DNA of 64,000 bases from Desulforamulus ferrireducens. GTDB taxonomy: Bacteria > Bacillota > Desulfotomaculia > Desulfotomaculales > Desulfotomaculaceae. Positions 56,988 through 64,000 of the stretch are shown here, one piece after another; positions within the stretch are counted from its first letter, which is position 1, and every line of letters starts with the position of its first letter. Where the stretch lies: NCBI RefSeq assembly GCF_002005145.1, contig NZ_CP019698.1, positions 2,480,001 through 2,544,000 on the forward strand, written 5' to 3'. Under the pieces are notes generated by a model, which was given only the letters and a program-made list of their open reading frames with translations, had not been told where the DNA came from and ran no database searches. A program made the position numbers and the translations under genes.

Positions 56988-58256
56988 TTATCCCTTAGGC
57001 TCCCCATATTGTTCGGCACTCCTAAAAAGTAAATTCGCTAGTTTCTTGGGATAAGCCTTTTCCAAATCATCAGGAATGCTCTGGCCATCTGTATAATATG
57101 CCACAGGCAAACCGGTGCGGCTCACCACATTTAGCACGGAGCCAAGTGTTTCCGTTTCATCTGTCTTAGTAAAGATAAATTTATTAAAATGAGCAATCTT
57201 AAAATCACGAATGGTTCTAAACAAGTCCCGATCCTTAGTACTGGCGTTAAGCACCAGAAAAACATCCTGCTCCCCCGGTATGACCTCCAGAAAGCCCTTT
57301 AGCTCCAGTACTTGACCGATATTCTTTGATGTACGACCTACAGTATCAATCAAGATATGATCCTTATCCTGATGCTTTTCGATGGCTTGCAGTAACTCTG
57401 CCGGGGTCACCACCACTTCCACCGGCACATCTATGGTATCACCATAAACCTTTAACTGGTCGGTGGCACCATAGCGATAGGTATAAAGGCTAATCAGAGC
57501 CACTTTCTTTTTCTGCAAAAGCTGGAAGCGAGTAGCTAGCTTGCTTAAGGTGGTGGTTTTGCCCACCCCCGGTTGACCTACAAAGGTCATAAACCTGGCA
57601 TCCTCTTCCCGCCGGTAGGCAGATTTTAGTACCTCGGTAACCTTATTGATTAAAGCCATCTCAATAATGTCATCAATGTCATCGGAGTTCTGCGTCTTGA
57701 TGTCCCTTAAAACAGCCTCCAATAATGATCTGGCCACTCCCTTTTGAACATCCATATCTAATAATCTTTCCAGCCATCGCTGGTAAACAGGATTGTTACT
57801 ATCCCGTGATTCAACTCTATTCGCCTTCGTTCCCAGGTCATCTTCAGCCATTTGCAATAATGCATGGTCCAGTAGAGGCTGAAAGCTGGTCTCGGGTAGC
57901 TTAACCCTGGTAATTGGACCGTTATAGGCCTCGGAGTCCTGAAACTGACTGCGCATTACTTGATGTTCGCTATACTTAACAACCTGTGGCTTGCTTCTGT
58001 CCTGTGCAACCTGACGCACAGGCTCCGGAAACAAGCTTTGCTCAGATGGTAAAGGTGGTGGTAGAGTTTTTACAACAGGCGGTACCGGCACATCATCCAG
58101 GACAGCGGTTACTTCCAGCATTTTTTTAAACCACCCTAGCCAGCCCTTGCCCCTAATGCGATGGCTGCTAACAATAACAGCCTCAGGGCCCAGGTCTTGC
58201 TTAATTAATTGAATGGCTTCCTGCATCTCATTTACTGTATATTTTTTTATTTTCAA
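56988..58256 (-). CDS. flhF: Signal-recognition-particle-like GTPase FlhF
   Basis: 422 residues. N-terminal basic/proline-rich B region (MKIKKYTVNEMQEAIQLIKQ-type start, KTLPPPLP), then the NG GTPase domain with VGQPGVGKTTTLSKL (G1), SLYTYRYGATDQL, DTVGRTSKN (G3) and TKTDETETLG (G4). FlhF directs placement of the flagellar basal body. TTG start, overlapping the flhA stop by 4 bases. Confidence 0.96.
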   Translation of the reverse strand: MKIKKYTVNEMQEAIQLIKQDLGPEAVIVSSHRIRGKGWLGWFKKMLEVTAVLDDVPVPPVVKTLPPPLPSEQSLFPEPVRQVAQDRSKPQVVKYSEHQVMRSQFQDSEAYNGPITRVKLPETSFQPLLDHALLQMAEDDLGTKANRVESRDSNNPVYQRWLERLLDMDVQKGVARSLLEAVLRDIKTQNSDDIDDIIEMALINKVTEVLKSAYRREEDARFMTFVGQPGVGKTTTLSKLATRFQLLQKKKVALISLYTYRYGATDQLKVYGDTIDVPVEVVVTPAELLQAIEKHQDKDHILIDTVGRTSKNIGQVLELKGFLEVIPGEQDVFLVLNASTKDRDLFRTIRDFKIAHFNKFIFTKTDETETLGSVLNVVSRTGLPVAYYTDGQSIPDDLEKAYPKKLANLLFRSAEQYGEPKG

Positions 58257-60325
58257 TCAATACTCACCGTCCCTATGGCTTCCACTTCGATGTTAGCCGG
58301 TATTTCATTTAAGGACAGCACCGCCAGGTTCGGTAGGTATCTTTCAATTAATCTTCTAAATGGCAAACGTACCCGGGGCGAACAAAGCAAAACTGGGTTA
58401 GCTCCCCGGAGGGTGACATCCTCCACCACAACGTTAATTTTTTCCAATAGTTTTCTTACAGTTTGTGGTTCAAGCACCGGGTAAGCCCCAAATTGAGTTT
58501 GCTGAATAGCTTCTTGAATATTTTGTTCCAGTTTGGGGTGCAAAGTAATTACCGTTAGTTTACCTTGATCACCCAGATAGCGCTGGGTAATTGTTCGGGC
58601 CAAACTCTGGCGTACCATATCAGTAAGATAATCGGGGTCTTTATTGAGCCGTACCCCATCGGCAATGGCTTCCAGAATAGTGACCAAGTCTCGGATGGGT
58701 ACCCGCTCTTTCAAAAGGTTTTGCAAGACCTTTTGAATCTCACCTAGGGACATCATATCCGGAATAAGTTCTTCCACCACTGCTGGGTTCTTTTCCTTCA
58801 CCACATCAATTAGTTCTTTTACTTCCTGCCTACCCAGCAGTTCGTGGGCATATTGCTTAAGAATCTCGGTAAGGTGTGTTACCAGAACAGTGGAGCAATC
58901 CACTACAGTAAATCCGTTTAATTCTACAAACTCCCGATCCTGTCCTGTTACCCACCAGGCAGGCAGGTTGAAGGTTGGCTCGGTGGTGGGGATGCCGTTA
59001 AATTTCAGATCCTGTCCCAGGGGATCCATGGCCAGATGATGTCCAGGCATTAACTCCCCGCTGGCTACTTCCACGCCTCTGATTTTGATGGAATAGGCAT
59101 TATAGGCTAACTGCATATTATCCCGAATACGAATGGGCCTAACTAGGATACCCATCTCGGCGGCACACTGACGCCGCACCGCAGCCAATCTTTGCAGGAG
59201 GTCACCTCCCTGGGATTCGTCTGTTAGGGAGATCAAATTGTAACCTATTTCAATTTCCAAAGGATCTACCTGGAAGTAAGTAAAGACATTTTCCGGTTCC
59301 CTTCTTTGGGTCTGTTGAGCCTTGACTGCTTCTGCTTGTTCCTGTTCCATCTTCTTCTTTTTCTCTTCCCTGGTTAAGATCCGGGAAGTGTAGAGCAACA
59401 CGCCGGCTATGGACAGTATTAAAAGGTTGGGCATAGCCGGGATACAGCCAATAACCCCTAGGATAATACCACCTAGGAGCATTACTTTGGGAAAGGCGGA
59501 AAACTGCTTGGAGATATCTTTACCAAAAGTTCCCTCAGAAGTAGCTCTGGTTACTAAAATACCGGCAGCAGTGGAAATTAACAGGGCGGGAATTTGGGCC
59601 ACCAAGCCGTCACCAATGGTTAGAATGGTAAATTTTCTCAGTGCTTCGGCCATGGGCATACCCATTTGCACTACCCCAATAACAAAACCACCCAGAATAT
59701 TGATTAACAGAATAACAATACCGGCAATGGCATCACCGCGGACAAACTTACTGGCACCATCCATGGAACCAAAGAAATCAGCTTCCCTTTGCAGCCGTTC
59801 CCTTTTATACCTGGCCTCATCCTCGGTAATTAAACCGGAGTTAAGATCTGCGTCAATACTCATTTGTTTACCGGGCATGGCATCCAGGGTAAAACGAGCT
59901 CCCACTTCAGCCACCCGGCCAGAACCGTTGGTAATTACCACAAATTGAATCACGGTGATGATGATAAAAACCACCGCACCCACCACATAATTACCGCCTA
60001 CCACGAACTGACCAAAGGCTTCAATTACCTTACCGGCTGCTCCCTCTCCCAGGATTAAGCGAGTGGAGGCTATATTTAAAGATAATCTAAACAAAGTAGT
60101 GACCAGCAAAAGGGAGGGGAAAATAGAAAATTGCAAGGGTTCCGTGGTAAACATAGTAATCAGCATGATTACTAAACCCAGGGACATGCTCAAAATCAAA
60201 AAGAAATCCAAAAGCCCCGGCGGTAATGGAATAATAATAAGCAGCACAATACCAATAACCAGACCGGCAATAATTAAATCGCTATAATTTTTTAAATTCG
60301 CTGCCAGTGATGTCTGCGCCGCCAA
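58253..60325 (-). CDS. flhA: Flagellar export gate protein FlhA
   Basis: 690 residues: N-terminal eight hydrophobic segments, then the cytosolic export-substrate docking domain (from about 340). The FHIPEP-family stretch GRVAEVGARFTLDAMPGKQMSIDADLNSG is present, with an ALLISTAAGILVTR run ahead of the cytosolic domain. TTG at 60323-60325 with GGAGG nine bases upstream. Largest protein of the type III export gate in this operon. Confidence 0.97.
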   Translation of the reverse strand: MAAQTSLAANLKNYSDLIIAGLVIGIVLLIIIPLPPGLLDFFLILSMSLGLVIMLITMFTTEPLQFSIFPSLLLVTTLFRLSLNIASTRLILGEGAAGKVIEAFGQFVVGGNYVVGAVVFIIITVIQFVVITNGSGRVAEVGARFTLDAMPGKQMSIDADLNSGLITEDEARYKRERLQREADFFGSMDGASKFVRGDAIAGIVILLINILGGFVIGVVQMGMPMAEALRKFTILTIGDGLVAQIPALLISTAAGILVTRATSEGTFGKDISKQFSAFPKVMLLGGIILGVIGCIPAMPNLLILSIAGVLLYTSRILTREEKKKKMEQEQAEAVKAQQTQRREPENVFTYFQVDPLEIEIGYNLISLTDESQGGDLLQRLAAVRRQCAAEMGILVRPIRIRDNMQLAYNAYSIKIRGVEVASGELMPGHHLAMDPLGQDLKFNGIPTTEPTFNLPAWWVTGQDREFVELNGFTVVDCSTVLVTHLTEILKQYAHELLGRQEVKELIDVVKEKNPAVVEELIPDMMSLGEIQKVLQNLLKERVPIRDLVTILEAIADGVRLNKDPDYLTDMVRQSLARTITQRYLGDQGKLTVITLHPKLEQNIQEAIQQTQFGAYPVLEPQTVRKLLEKINVVVEDVTLRGANPVLLCSPRVRLPFRRLIERYLPNLAVLSLNEIPANIEVEAIGTVSID

Positions 60326-60365
60326 TTATTGCAACCTCCAACTAATAACGAAATTTCTCAATGTT

Positions 60366-61421
60366 CTATTGGTTCTTTAACCGGTAGACCATAGCCAAAA
60401 TCTCTGCCACAGCCTTATACATTTCTACAGGGATGCTCTGACCTATCTCCACGTTAGCATAAAGGAAGCGAGCCACTTCCACGTTTTCAATTACCGGAAC
60501 ATCATGCTGCTTGGCAATTTCGCGAATTTGCTTGGCCAGAAGATCAGCGCCCTTGGCCACCACCATTGGAGCATCCATGGTTTTTTCGTATTTTAAAGCT
60601 ACAGCAAAGTGAGTAGGGTTTGTTACCACCACAGTGGCCTGGGGTACTTCCTTACGCACCAAATTGGCCAATAACTGGCGCTGCTGTCGACGCAGCCAAC
60701 CCTTAATTTGCGGGTCGCCCTCAGTCTGCTTGTATTCATCCTTAACTTCCTGTTTGGACATTTTCATTTGCTTTTGGTAGGCATAACGCTGGTAGATTAA
60801 ATCTAACAGAGCAATACCCAGATACACCGTAGCACCCCAAAGAATTACCTTAAGGGCCACCGTTAATACCTGGTTAAGCAAGGTCTGGGGCGGTGAGTGA
60901 AAGATAGCCAGCAGGTTGGCCATTTCTCCCATAACAGCTGCATATATTACCCAACCAACAATAATAATCTTCATCAGTGCCTTGACCAATTCAAACATGG
61001 CCCGGCCACTGAACATATTCTTGAGCCCATTTATTGGATTTAGCTTTTCAATTTTAGGTTTGATAACCTCAGGGGCAAATAAAAAACCAATCTGGGCCAA
61101 ATTTATCCCCAAGGCCACCACCATTAAAACAAGTAAAAAGGGCAAAAAAACAACAAATACATTAATGGCAAAATCGGACATGATTTTTACTATGTAACTG
61201 TCCTGATTCTGGTAGCGGATAAAGTTATTAAAATAAGTAAAGAAATACCTCTGGAGTTGAAAAATGATGTTATCTTTGGCTAACAGGGCAAACAAACCAG
61301 CTATTAACAGCAGGATAGCTCCATTAAGGTCGGCACTCTTGGGTACCTGGCCTTTCTTGCGAGCCTCCTGCAATCGCCTGGGCGTCGCCTTTTCGGTTTT
61401 TTCCTGAGAACCTTCAGCCAT
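60366..61421 (-). CDS. flhB: Flagellar export gate protein FlhB
   Basis: 351 residues, four hydrophobic segments then a cytosolic domain. N-terminal EKTEKATPRRLQEARKKGQ is the family start, and the autocleavage site N268-P-T-H is intact, so hook-to-filament substrate switching should work normally. Starts one base overlapping the fliR stop. Confidence 0.97.
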   Translation of the reverse strand: MAEGSQEKTEKATPRRLQEARKKGQVPKSADLNGAILLLIAGLFALLAKDNIIFQLQRYFFTYFNNFIRYQNQDSYIVKIMSDFAINVFVVFLPFLLVLMVVALGINLAQIGFLFAPEVIKPKIEKLNPINGLKNMFSGRAMFELVKALMKIIIVGWVIYAAVMGEMANLLAIFHSPPQTLLNQVLTVALKVILWGATVYLGIALLDLIYQRYAYQKQMKMSKQEVKDEYKQTEGDPQIKGWLRRQQRQLLANLVRKEVPQATVVVTNPTHFAVALKYEKTMDAPMVVAKGADLLAKQIREIAKQHDVPVIENVEVARFLYANVEIGQSIPVEMYKAVAEILAMVYRLKNQ

Positions 61422-62188
61422 CAGGCCAACCCCTTCAATAAGAGTAGTAGATCTCGTTGCAGGGTATCAAAAATATATTTAAAAACGGAGGTTAAAGCTG
61501 GCAAGAGTAAAGCCAAGGAAGTAACCCCCACCGCTATTTTCAAAGGAAAACCCAGTTGAAAGATATTCATTTGTGGCGCTGTTTTACCTATAAGACCCAT
61601 GGCCAAATCAGTAATTACCAGCACTGCCACCACCGGAGCACAAATTTGCACCGCCAGCGCAAAGGTATCGGCAAAAATGCGAATGATTAACAGGGTTATT
61701 TCACCACTTATACCAGCGGCTGTTAAAGGTACTAGCTCATAGCTTTTGACCAAGGCATTGATTAGGGCGTGGTGCCCATCTATATTCATAAACAAAACTA
61801 AGGTCATAAAGAAAAGAAACCGTGATATCAAGGTATTCATATTGCCGCTTATCGGGTCAAAAACCGCAGACATGGCAAAGCCAACTTGGAAATCCAATAA
61901 CGCACCGGCAATGCGCACCACACCAAAAACCAGGGTACAAACAAAGCCTAAGGCTAAACCTACCCCTGCCTCACTGAGCACCGCCAGACCAAAGCCCCAG
62001 GGGCCGCCGGGAAACTCCAGAACGGGCGGTTGCACCAAAGGAGTTACCAGTACTGCCAGGGTAAAGGCAAAGCCTATTTTAACCAGGGAAGGTATCCCCG
62101 TAATGGTATAAAGGGGACAGGCAACTATAAATGAGGCCATTCGGATCAAGACCAAAAAGAAAACGATAATTACTTCTAAATTCAGCAC
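61421..62188 (-). CDS. fliR: Flagellar export protein FliR
   Basis: 255-residue polytopic protein with about six hydrophobic segments. Family signals: RMASFIVACPLYTITGIPSLVK, GVVRIAGALLDFQVGFAM with the conserved GExxG-like region replaced by GALLDFQ, and DLAMGLIGKTAPQMNIFQLGFPLKI. Forms the export gate with FliP and FliQ. Gap to fliQ 12 bases. Confidence 0.95.
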   Translation of the reverse strand: MLNLEVIIVFFLVLIRMASFIVACPLYTITGIPSLVKIGFAFTLAVLVTPLVQPPVLEFPGGPWGFGLAVLSEAGVGLALGFVCTLVFGVVRIAGALLDFQVGFAMSAVFDPISGNMNTLISRFLFFMTLVLFMNIDGHHALINALVKSYELVPLTAAGISGEITLLIIRIFADTFALAVQICAPVVAVLVITDLAMGLIGKTAPQMNIFQLGFPLKIAVGVTSLALLLPALTSVFKYIFDTLQRDLLLLLKGLA

Positions 62189-62200
62189 TGCCTGGCACTC

Positions 62201-62476
62201 CTAGCCGATAATATGGGGTATCTGTTCATACAGCCTGGTGGTAAAATTAACGGCAATATTGAGCAACCAGCCCGCAGCCACAATCAAGGTGACAAACACC
62301 GCTACAATCTTGGGTACAAAGGATAAGGTTTGCTCCTGAACCTGGGTGGTCGCTTGCAAAATACCGATAATTAACCCCACCAACATGGCCACAGCCAAGG
62401 TGGGCAGGGACAAAATGACCACCATCATTAAGGCTTCCCGGGCCAAGTGTAATACGTAAGTCTGGGTCACAGCCAA
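62201..62476 (-). CDS. fliQ: Flagellar export protein FliQ
   Basis: 91 residues with two hydrophobic segments. The ALMMVVILSLPTLAVAMLVGLIIGILQATTQVQEQTLSFVPK-type run is the family core (VLxLxxPxL...GLxxGxxQAxTQIQExTLxFxPK). Gap to fliP 6 bases. Confidence 0.96.
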   Translation of the reverse strand: MAVTQTYVLHLAREALMMVVILSLPTLAVAMLVGLIIGILQATTQVQEQTLSFVPKIVAVFVTLIVAAGWLLNIAVNFTTRLYEQIPHIIG

Positions 62477-62482
62477 GCCCCC

Positions 62483-63289
62483 CTACCTAAAGCTTTCCAC
62501 CAGAGATTTTACCACCAGGTACCAGCCGTCTACCATAACGAACAATAACAATTTAAAGGGCAGTGCCACCATGACCGGCGGCAGCATAAACATACCCATG
62601 GACATCAGTATACTGGCTACCACCATATCAATAACTAAAAAGGGAACAAAAATTATAAAGCCAATCTGAAAGGCGGTTTTTAACTCACTTATGACAAAGG
62701 CCGGTACCATAACCGACATGGGCACCTCATTAATATTCCTGGGCTTGTCCATTTTGGCAATATTAAGAAACAAAGCCAGATCCTTCTCCCTGGTTTGCCG
62801 GGACATAAACTCACGTAAGGGTCCTATTGCTTCATCCGTGGCCTGTTCATAGGTTAATTGATTGGCTAAATAGGGTTGAATGGCATTTTGGTTGATCTCC
62901 CTGTAAACCGGCGACATGATGAAGATGGTTAAAAACAAAGCCAAACCAATCAAGACTTGGTTCGGAGGCGTTTGTTGGGTACCCAGGGCATTGCGCAAAA
63001 AGGAAAGCACCACCACGATGCGGGTAAAGGAAGTCAGCATCATTAAAAAAGCCGGAACCAAGGACAGCAGTGTTAAAAATACTAATAATTTTACACTGTC
63101 CACCACTTGTTGTGGCTCGCTGGCAGTTTCCACATTTAAGTTGATATTGGGTATGGGAATAAGGGGTTCCGCTGCAACCCCTGCAGGCAGCAGAAACAGA
63201 TACAGTGCCGTAAGAACAAAAACTAACAGGCTACTTTTTTTGCTGATTATTTTCCGGACAGCCACTGCCGCTTCTTCCCTTCCTGCCAA
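62483..63289 (-). CDS. fliP: Flagellar export protein FliP
   Basis: 268 residues with a cleavable N-terminal signal (KK..LLVFVLTALYLFLLPAGVAA) and four membrane segments. Family signals: FLTLLSLVPAFLMMLTSFTRIVVVLSFLRNALGTQQ-type run, MSPVYREINQNAIQPYL and VMVPAFVISELKTAF. Start is uncertain: the TTG at 63289 overlaps fliO by 59 bases, while GTG at 63265 (codon 9) gives a shorter overlap and still keeps the signal peptide. Confidence 0.94.
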   Translation of the reverse strand: MAGREEAAVAVRKIISKKSSLLVFVLTALYLFLLPAGVAAEPLIPIPNINLNVETASEPQQVVDSVKLLVFLTLLSLVPAFLMMLTSFTRIVVVLSFLRNALGTQQTPPNQVLIGLALFLTIFIMSPVYREINQNAIQPYLANQLTYEQATDEAIGPLREFMSRQTREKDLALFLNIAKMDKPRNINEVPMSVMVPAFVISELKTAFQIGFIIFVPFLVIDMVVASILMSMGMFMLPPVMVALPFKLLLFVMVDGWYLVVKSLVESFR

Positions 63290-63635
63290 TTAATTGCTTC
63301 ATTTGCTGGGATAAAATATCTTTAAAGTCTGCCATCGAGCCAGACCCAGGGCCTGGGATAGTAAGAGGTTCCGGTAAGTCGGAAAATTCCTTTAACAAGG
63401 TAATATTGTTATCCTGCAAGGCCACTAAATAATACCGACTGCCAATTTCCACTAAAGCAAGCCCACCCTTTGGCCCCAAAGCCATATACTCCACCACCCG
63501 CATATAACGGGAGGTTCCGGGAGAAAAGCCCCTGGTCCTGGCCAATCCATATTTAATGGTGACATAGGCTAACCCTAGCACCAGTGGCAAAAGTATAATT
63601 AGTCTCAAAAATAACCAAAGGATTTCACTGTCCAT
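63231..63635 (-). CDS. fliO: Flagellar biosynthesis protein FliO
   Basis: 134 residues: one N-terminal membrane segment (about 6-27), a basic cytosolic patch, then a beta domain with YMALGPKGGLALVEIGSRYYLVAL, the FliO core pattern. It helps assemble FliP. C-terminal 40 residues are low-complexity (GPGSGS, GRKGRSGSG). ATG overlaps the fliN 3' end by 11 bases. Confidence 0.9.
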   Translation of the reverse strand: MDSEILWLFLRLIILLPLVLGLAYVTIKYGLARTRGFSPGTSRYMRVVEYMALGPKGGLALVEIGSRYYLVALQDNNITLLKEFSDLPEPLTIPGPGSGSMADFKDILSQQMKQLIGRKGRSGSGCPENNQQKK

Positions 63636-64000
63636 GATTAGTCTCTCGTTTCAATTTTTTGGGTGGAATCATGCTGTTAATGCGCACAGCAAAACTATCA
63701 TTAACAACAATTATTTCCCCCAAAGCAGCCTTTTTGTCATTAATATATATATTAATGGCATCACCGGCTGATTTGTTTAAGTCAATGACCGAATCTACAT
63801 CTAAATTCAGCACATCTCGAAACTTCATGGTTATTTCACCCAGCTCCGCACTAATGACCACCTTAACATCTTCAATGTGGCCAAGACCGGTTTTGATGGG
63901 CCGCTCCTGTGGCAAGGTATCCAGAGGAGAGAAGCGGACCTTTTTAATGGCCGCCTCCCCTCTGGTAGAGGTTCTTCCGTCTAGCTCACCCAGAAACGCT
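63625..64000 (-). CDS. fliN: Flagellar motor switch protein FliN, C-terminal part (5' end outside window)
   Basis: 125 in-frame codons without a stop run off the right edge, so the start lies beyond it. The visible SpoA domain has IEDVKVVISAELGEITMKFRDVLNLDVDSVIDL and GEIIVVNDSFAVRINSMI, the FliN core. Before it, AAIKKVRFSPLDT looks like the linker common to FliN. A TTG inside the frame (63913-63915) would give a 96-residue form, but continuity of the frame argues against it. Together with FliY this cluster has two SpoA proteins. Confidence 0.88.
   Translation of the reverse strand, partial: AFLGELDGRTSTRGEAAIKKVRFSPLDTLPQERPIKTGLGHIEDVKVVISAELGEITMKFRDVLNLDVDSVIDLNKSAGDAINIYINDKKAALGEIIVVNDSFAVRINSMIPPKKLKRETNHGQ

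Overview
The window looks like chromosomal DNA from a motile, spore-former-type anaerobic Firmicute. The best guess is a Peptococcaceae sulfate reducer of the Desulfotomaculum/Desulforamulus kind. This is inference from gene content: FliY with CheC/CheD, S-layer homology domains, Amj, YerC, PurS-PurQ-PurL, GatCAB, a lactate permease, and a NifV-like/LeuCD-like/NAD-IDH cluster. No rRNA, tRNA, CRISPR array or intact insertion sequence was seen. Nearly everything is read from the minus strand, so transcription runs from high to low coordinates; only ridA and a MazG-like/DUF1015-like pair are on the plus strand.

Layout. 1-0.74 kb: the start of a glycosyltransferase running off the left edge, and a small starch-binding (CBM25-like) protein. 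0.9-4.9 kb: a four-gene operon (NifV-like synthase, aconitase-family large and small subunits, NAD-dependent isocitrate/isopropylmalate-type dehydrogenase) that could make 2-oxoglutarate from oxaloacetate and acetyl-CoA. 5.1-6.7 kb: lactate permease. 6.9-10.2 kb: gatC-gatA-gatB. 10.4-10.8 kb: ridA with a His/Cys-rich tail. 10.9-13.4 kb: an exported beta-propeller protein plus an SLH protein behind a candidate sigma-28 (SigD) promoter. 13.6-18.7 kb: pcrA, amj, ligA. 19.0-27.2 kb: histidine synthesis (yerC-hisZ, then hisG-D-C-B-H-A-F-IE from its own promoter); no histidinol-phosphate phosphatase is seen here. 27.5-41.9 kb: a complete IMP operon (permease-purE-B-C-S-Q-L-F-M-N-H-D, without purK) headed by a promoter and what reads as a tandem guanine-PRPP riboswitch. 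42.1-46.6 kb: adenine deaminase, a PilZ protein, guaA and hpt (purine salvage and GMP synthesis). 46.8-48.5 kb: a membrane-anchored protein of unknown function and the MazG-like/DUF1015-like pair. 48.5-64 kb: a flagellar/chemotaxis operon, fliN-O-P-Q-R-flhB-A-F-G-pilZ-sigD-flgF-G-cheD-R-C-Y-fliM-fliY, entering from the right edge.

How it works together. The two big anabolic blocks share PRPP: histidine synthesis consumes PRPP and ATP and releases AICAR, which PurH takes up. The purine leader appears able to sense both PRPP (precursor) and guanine (end product), while ade, hpt, guaA and the permease handle salvage. The flagellar block carries its own sigma factor. A SigD-type promoter in front of the beta-propeller/SLH pair hints that a cell-surface module far from the flagellar genes is switched on with motility.

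Several intergenic gaps hold short repeats (a GGC/GCC-rich family, a GAGGTGAGA family, a 210-bp nested inverted repeat with five 19-bp tandem units, and a 63-bp palindrome). Many genes start with TTG or GTG; starts were set from ribosome-binding sites and neighbour spacing. No wholly new multi-gene system is evident. The most informative items are the tandem riboswitch, the possible Re-citrate synthase route, the SigD-linked surface pair and the repeat element inside the pur operon.
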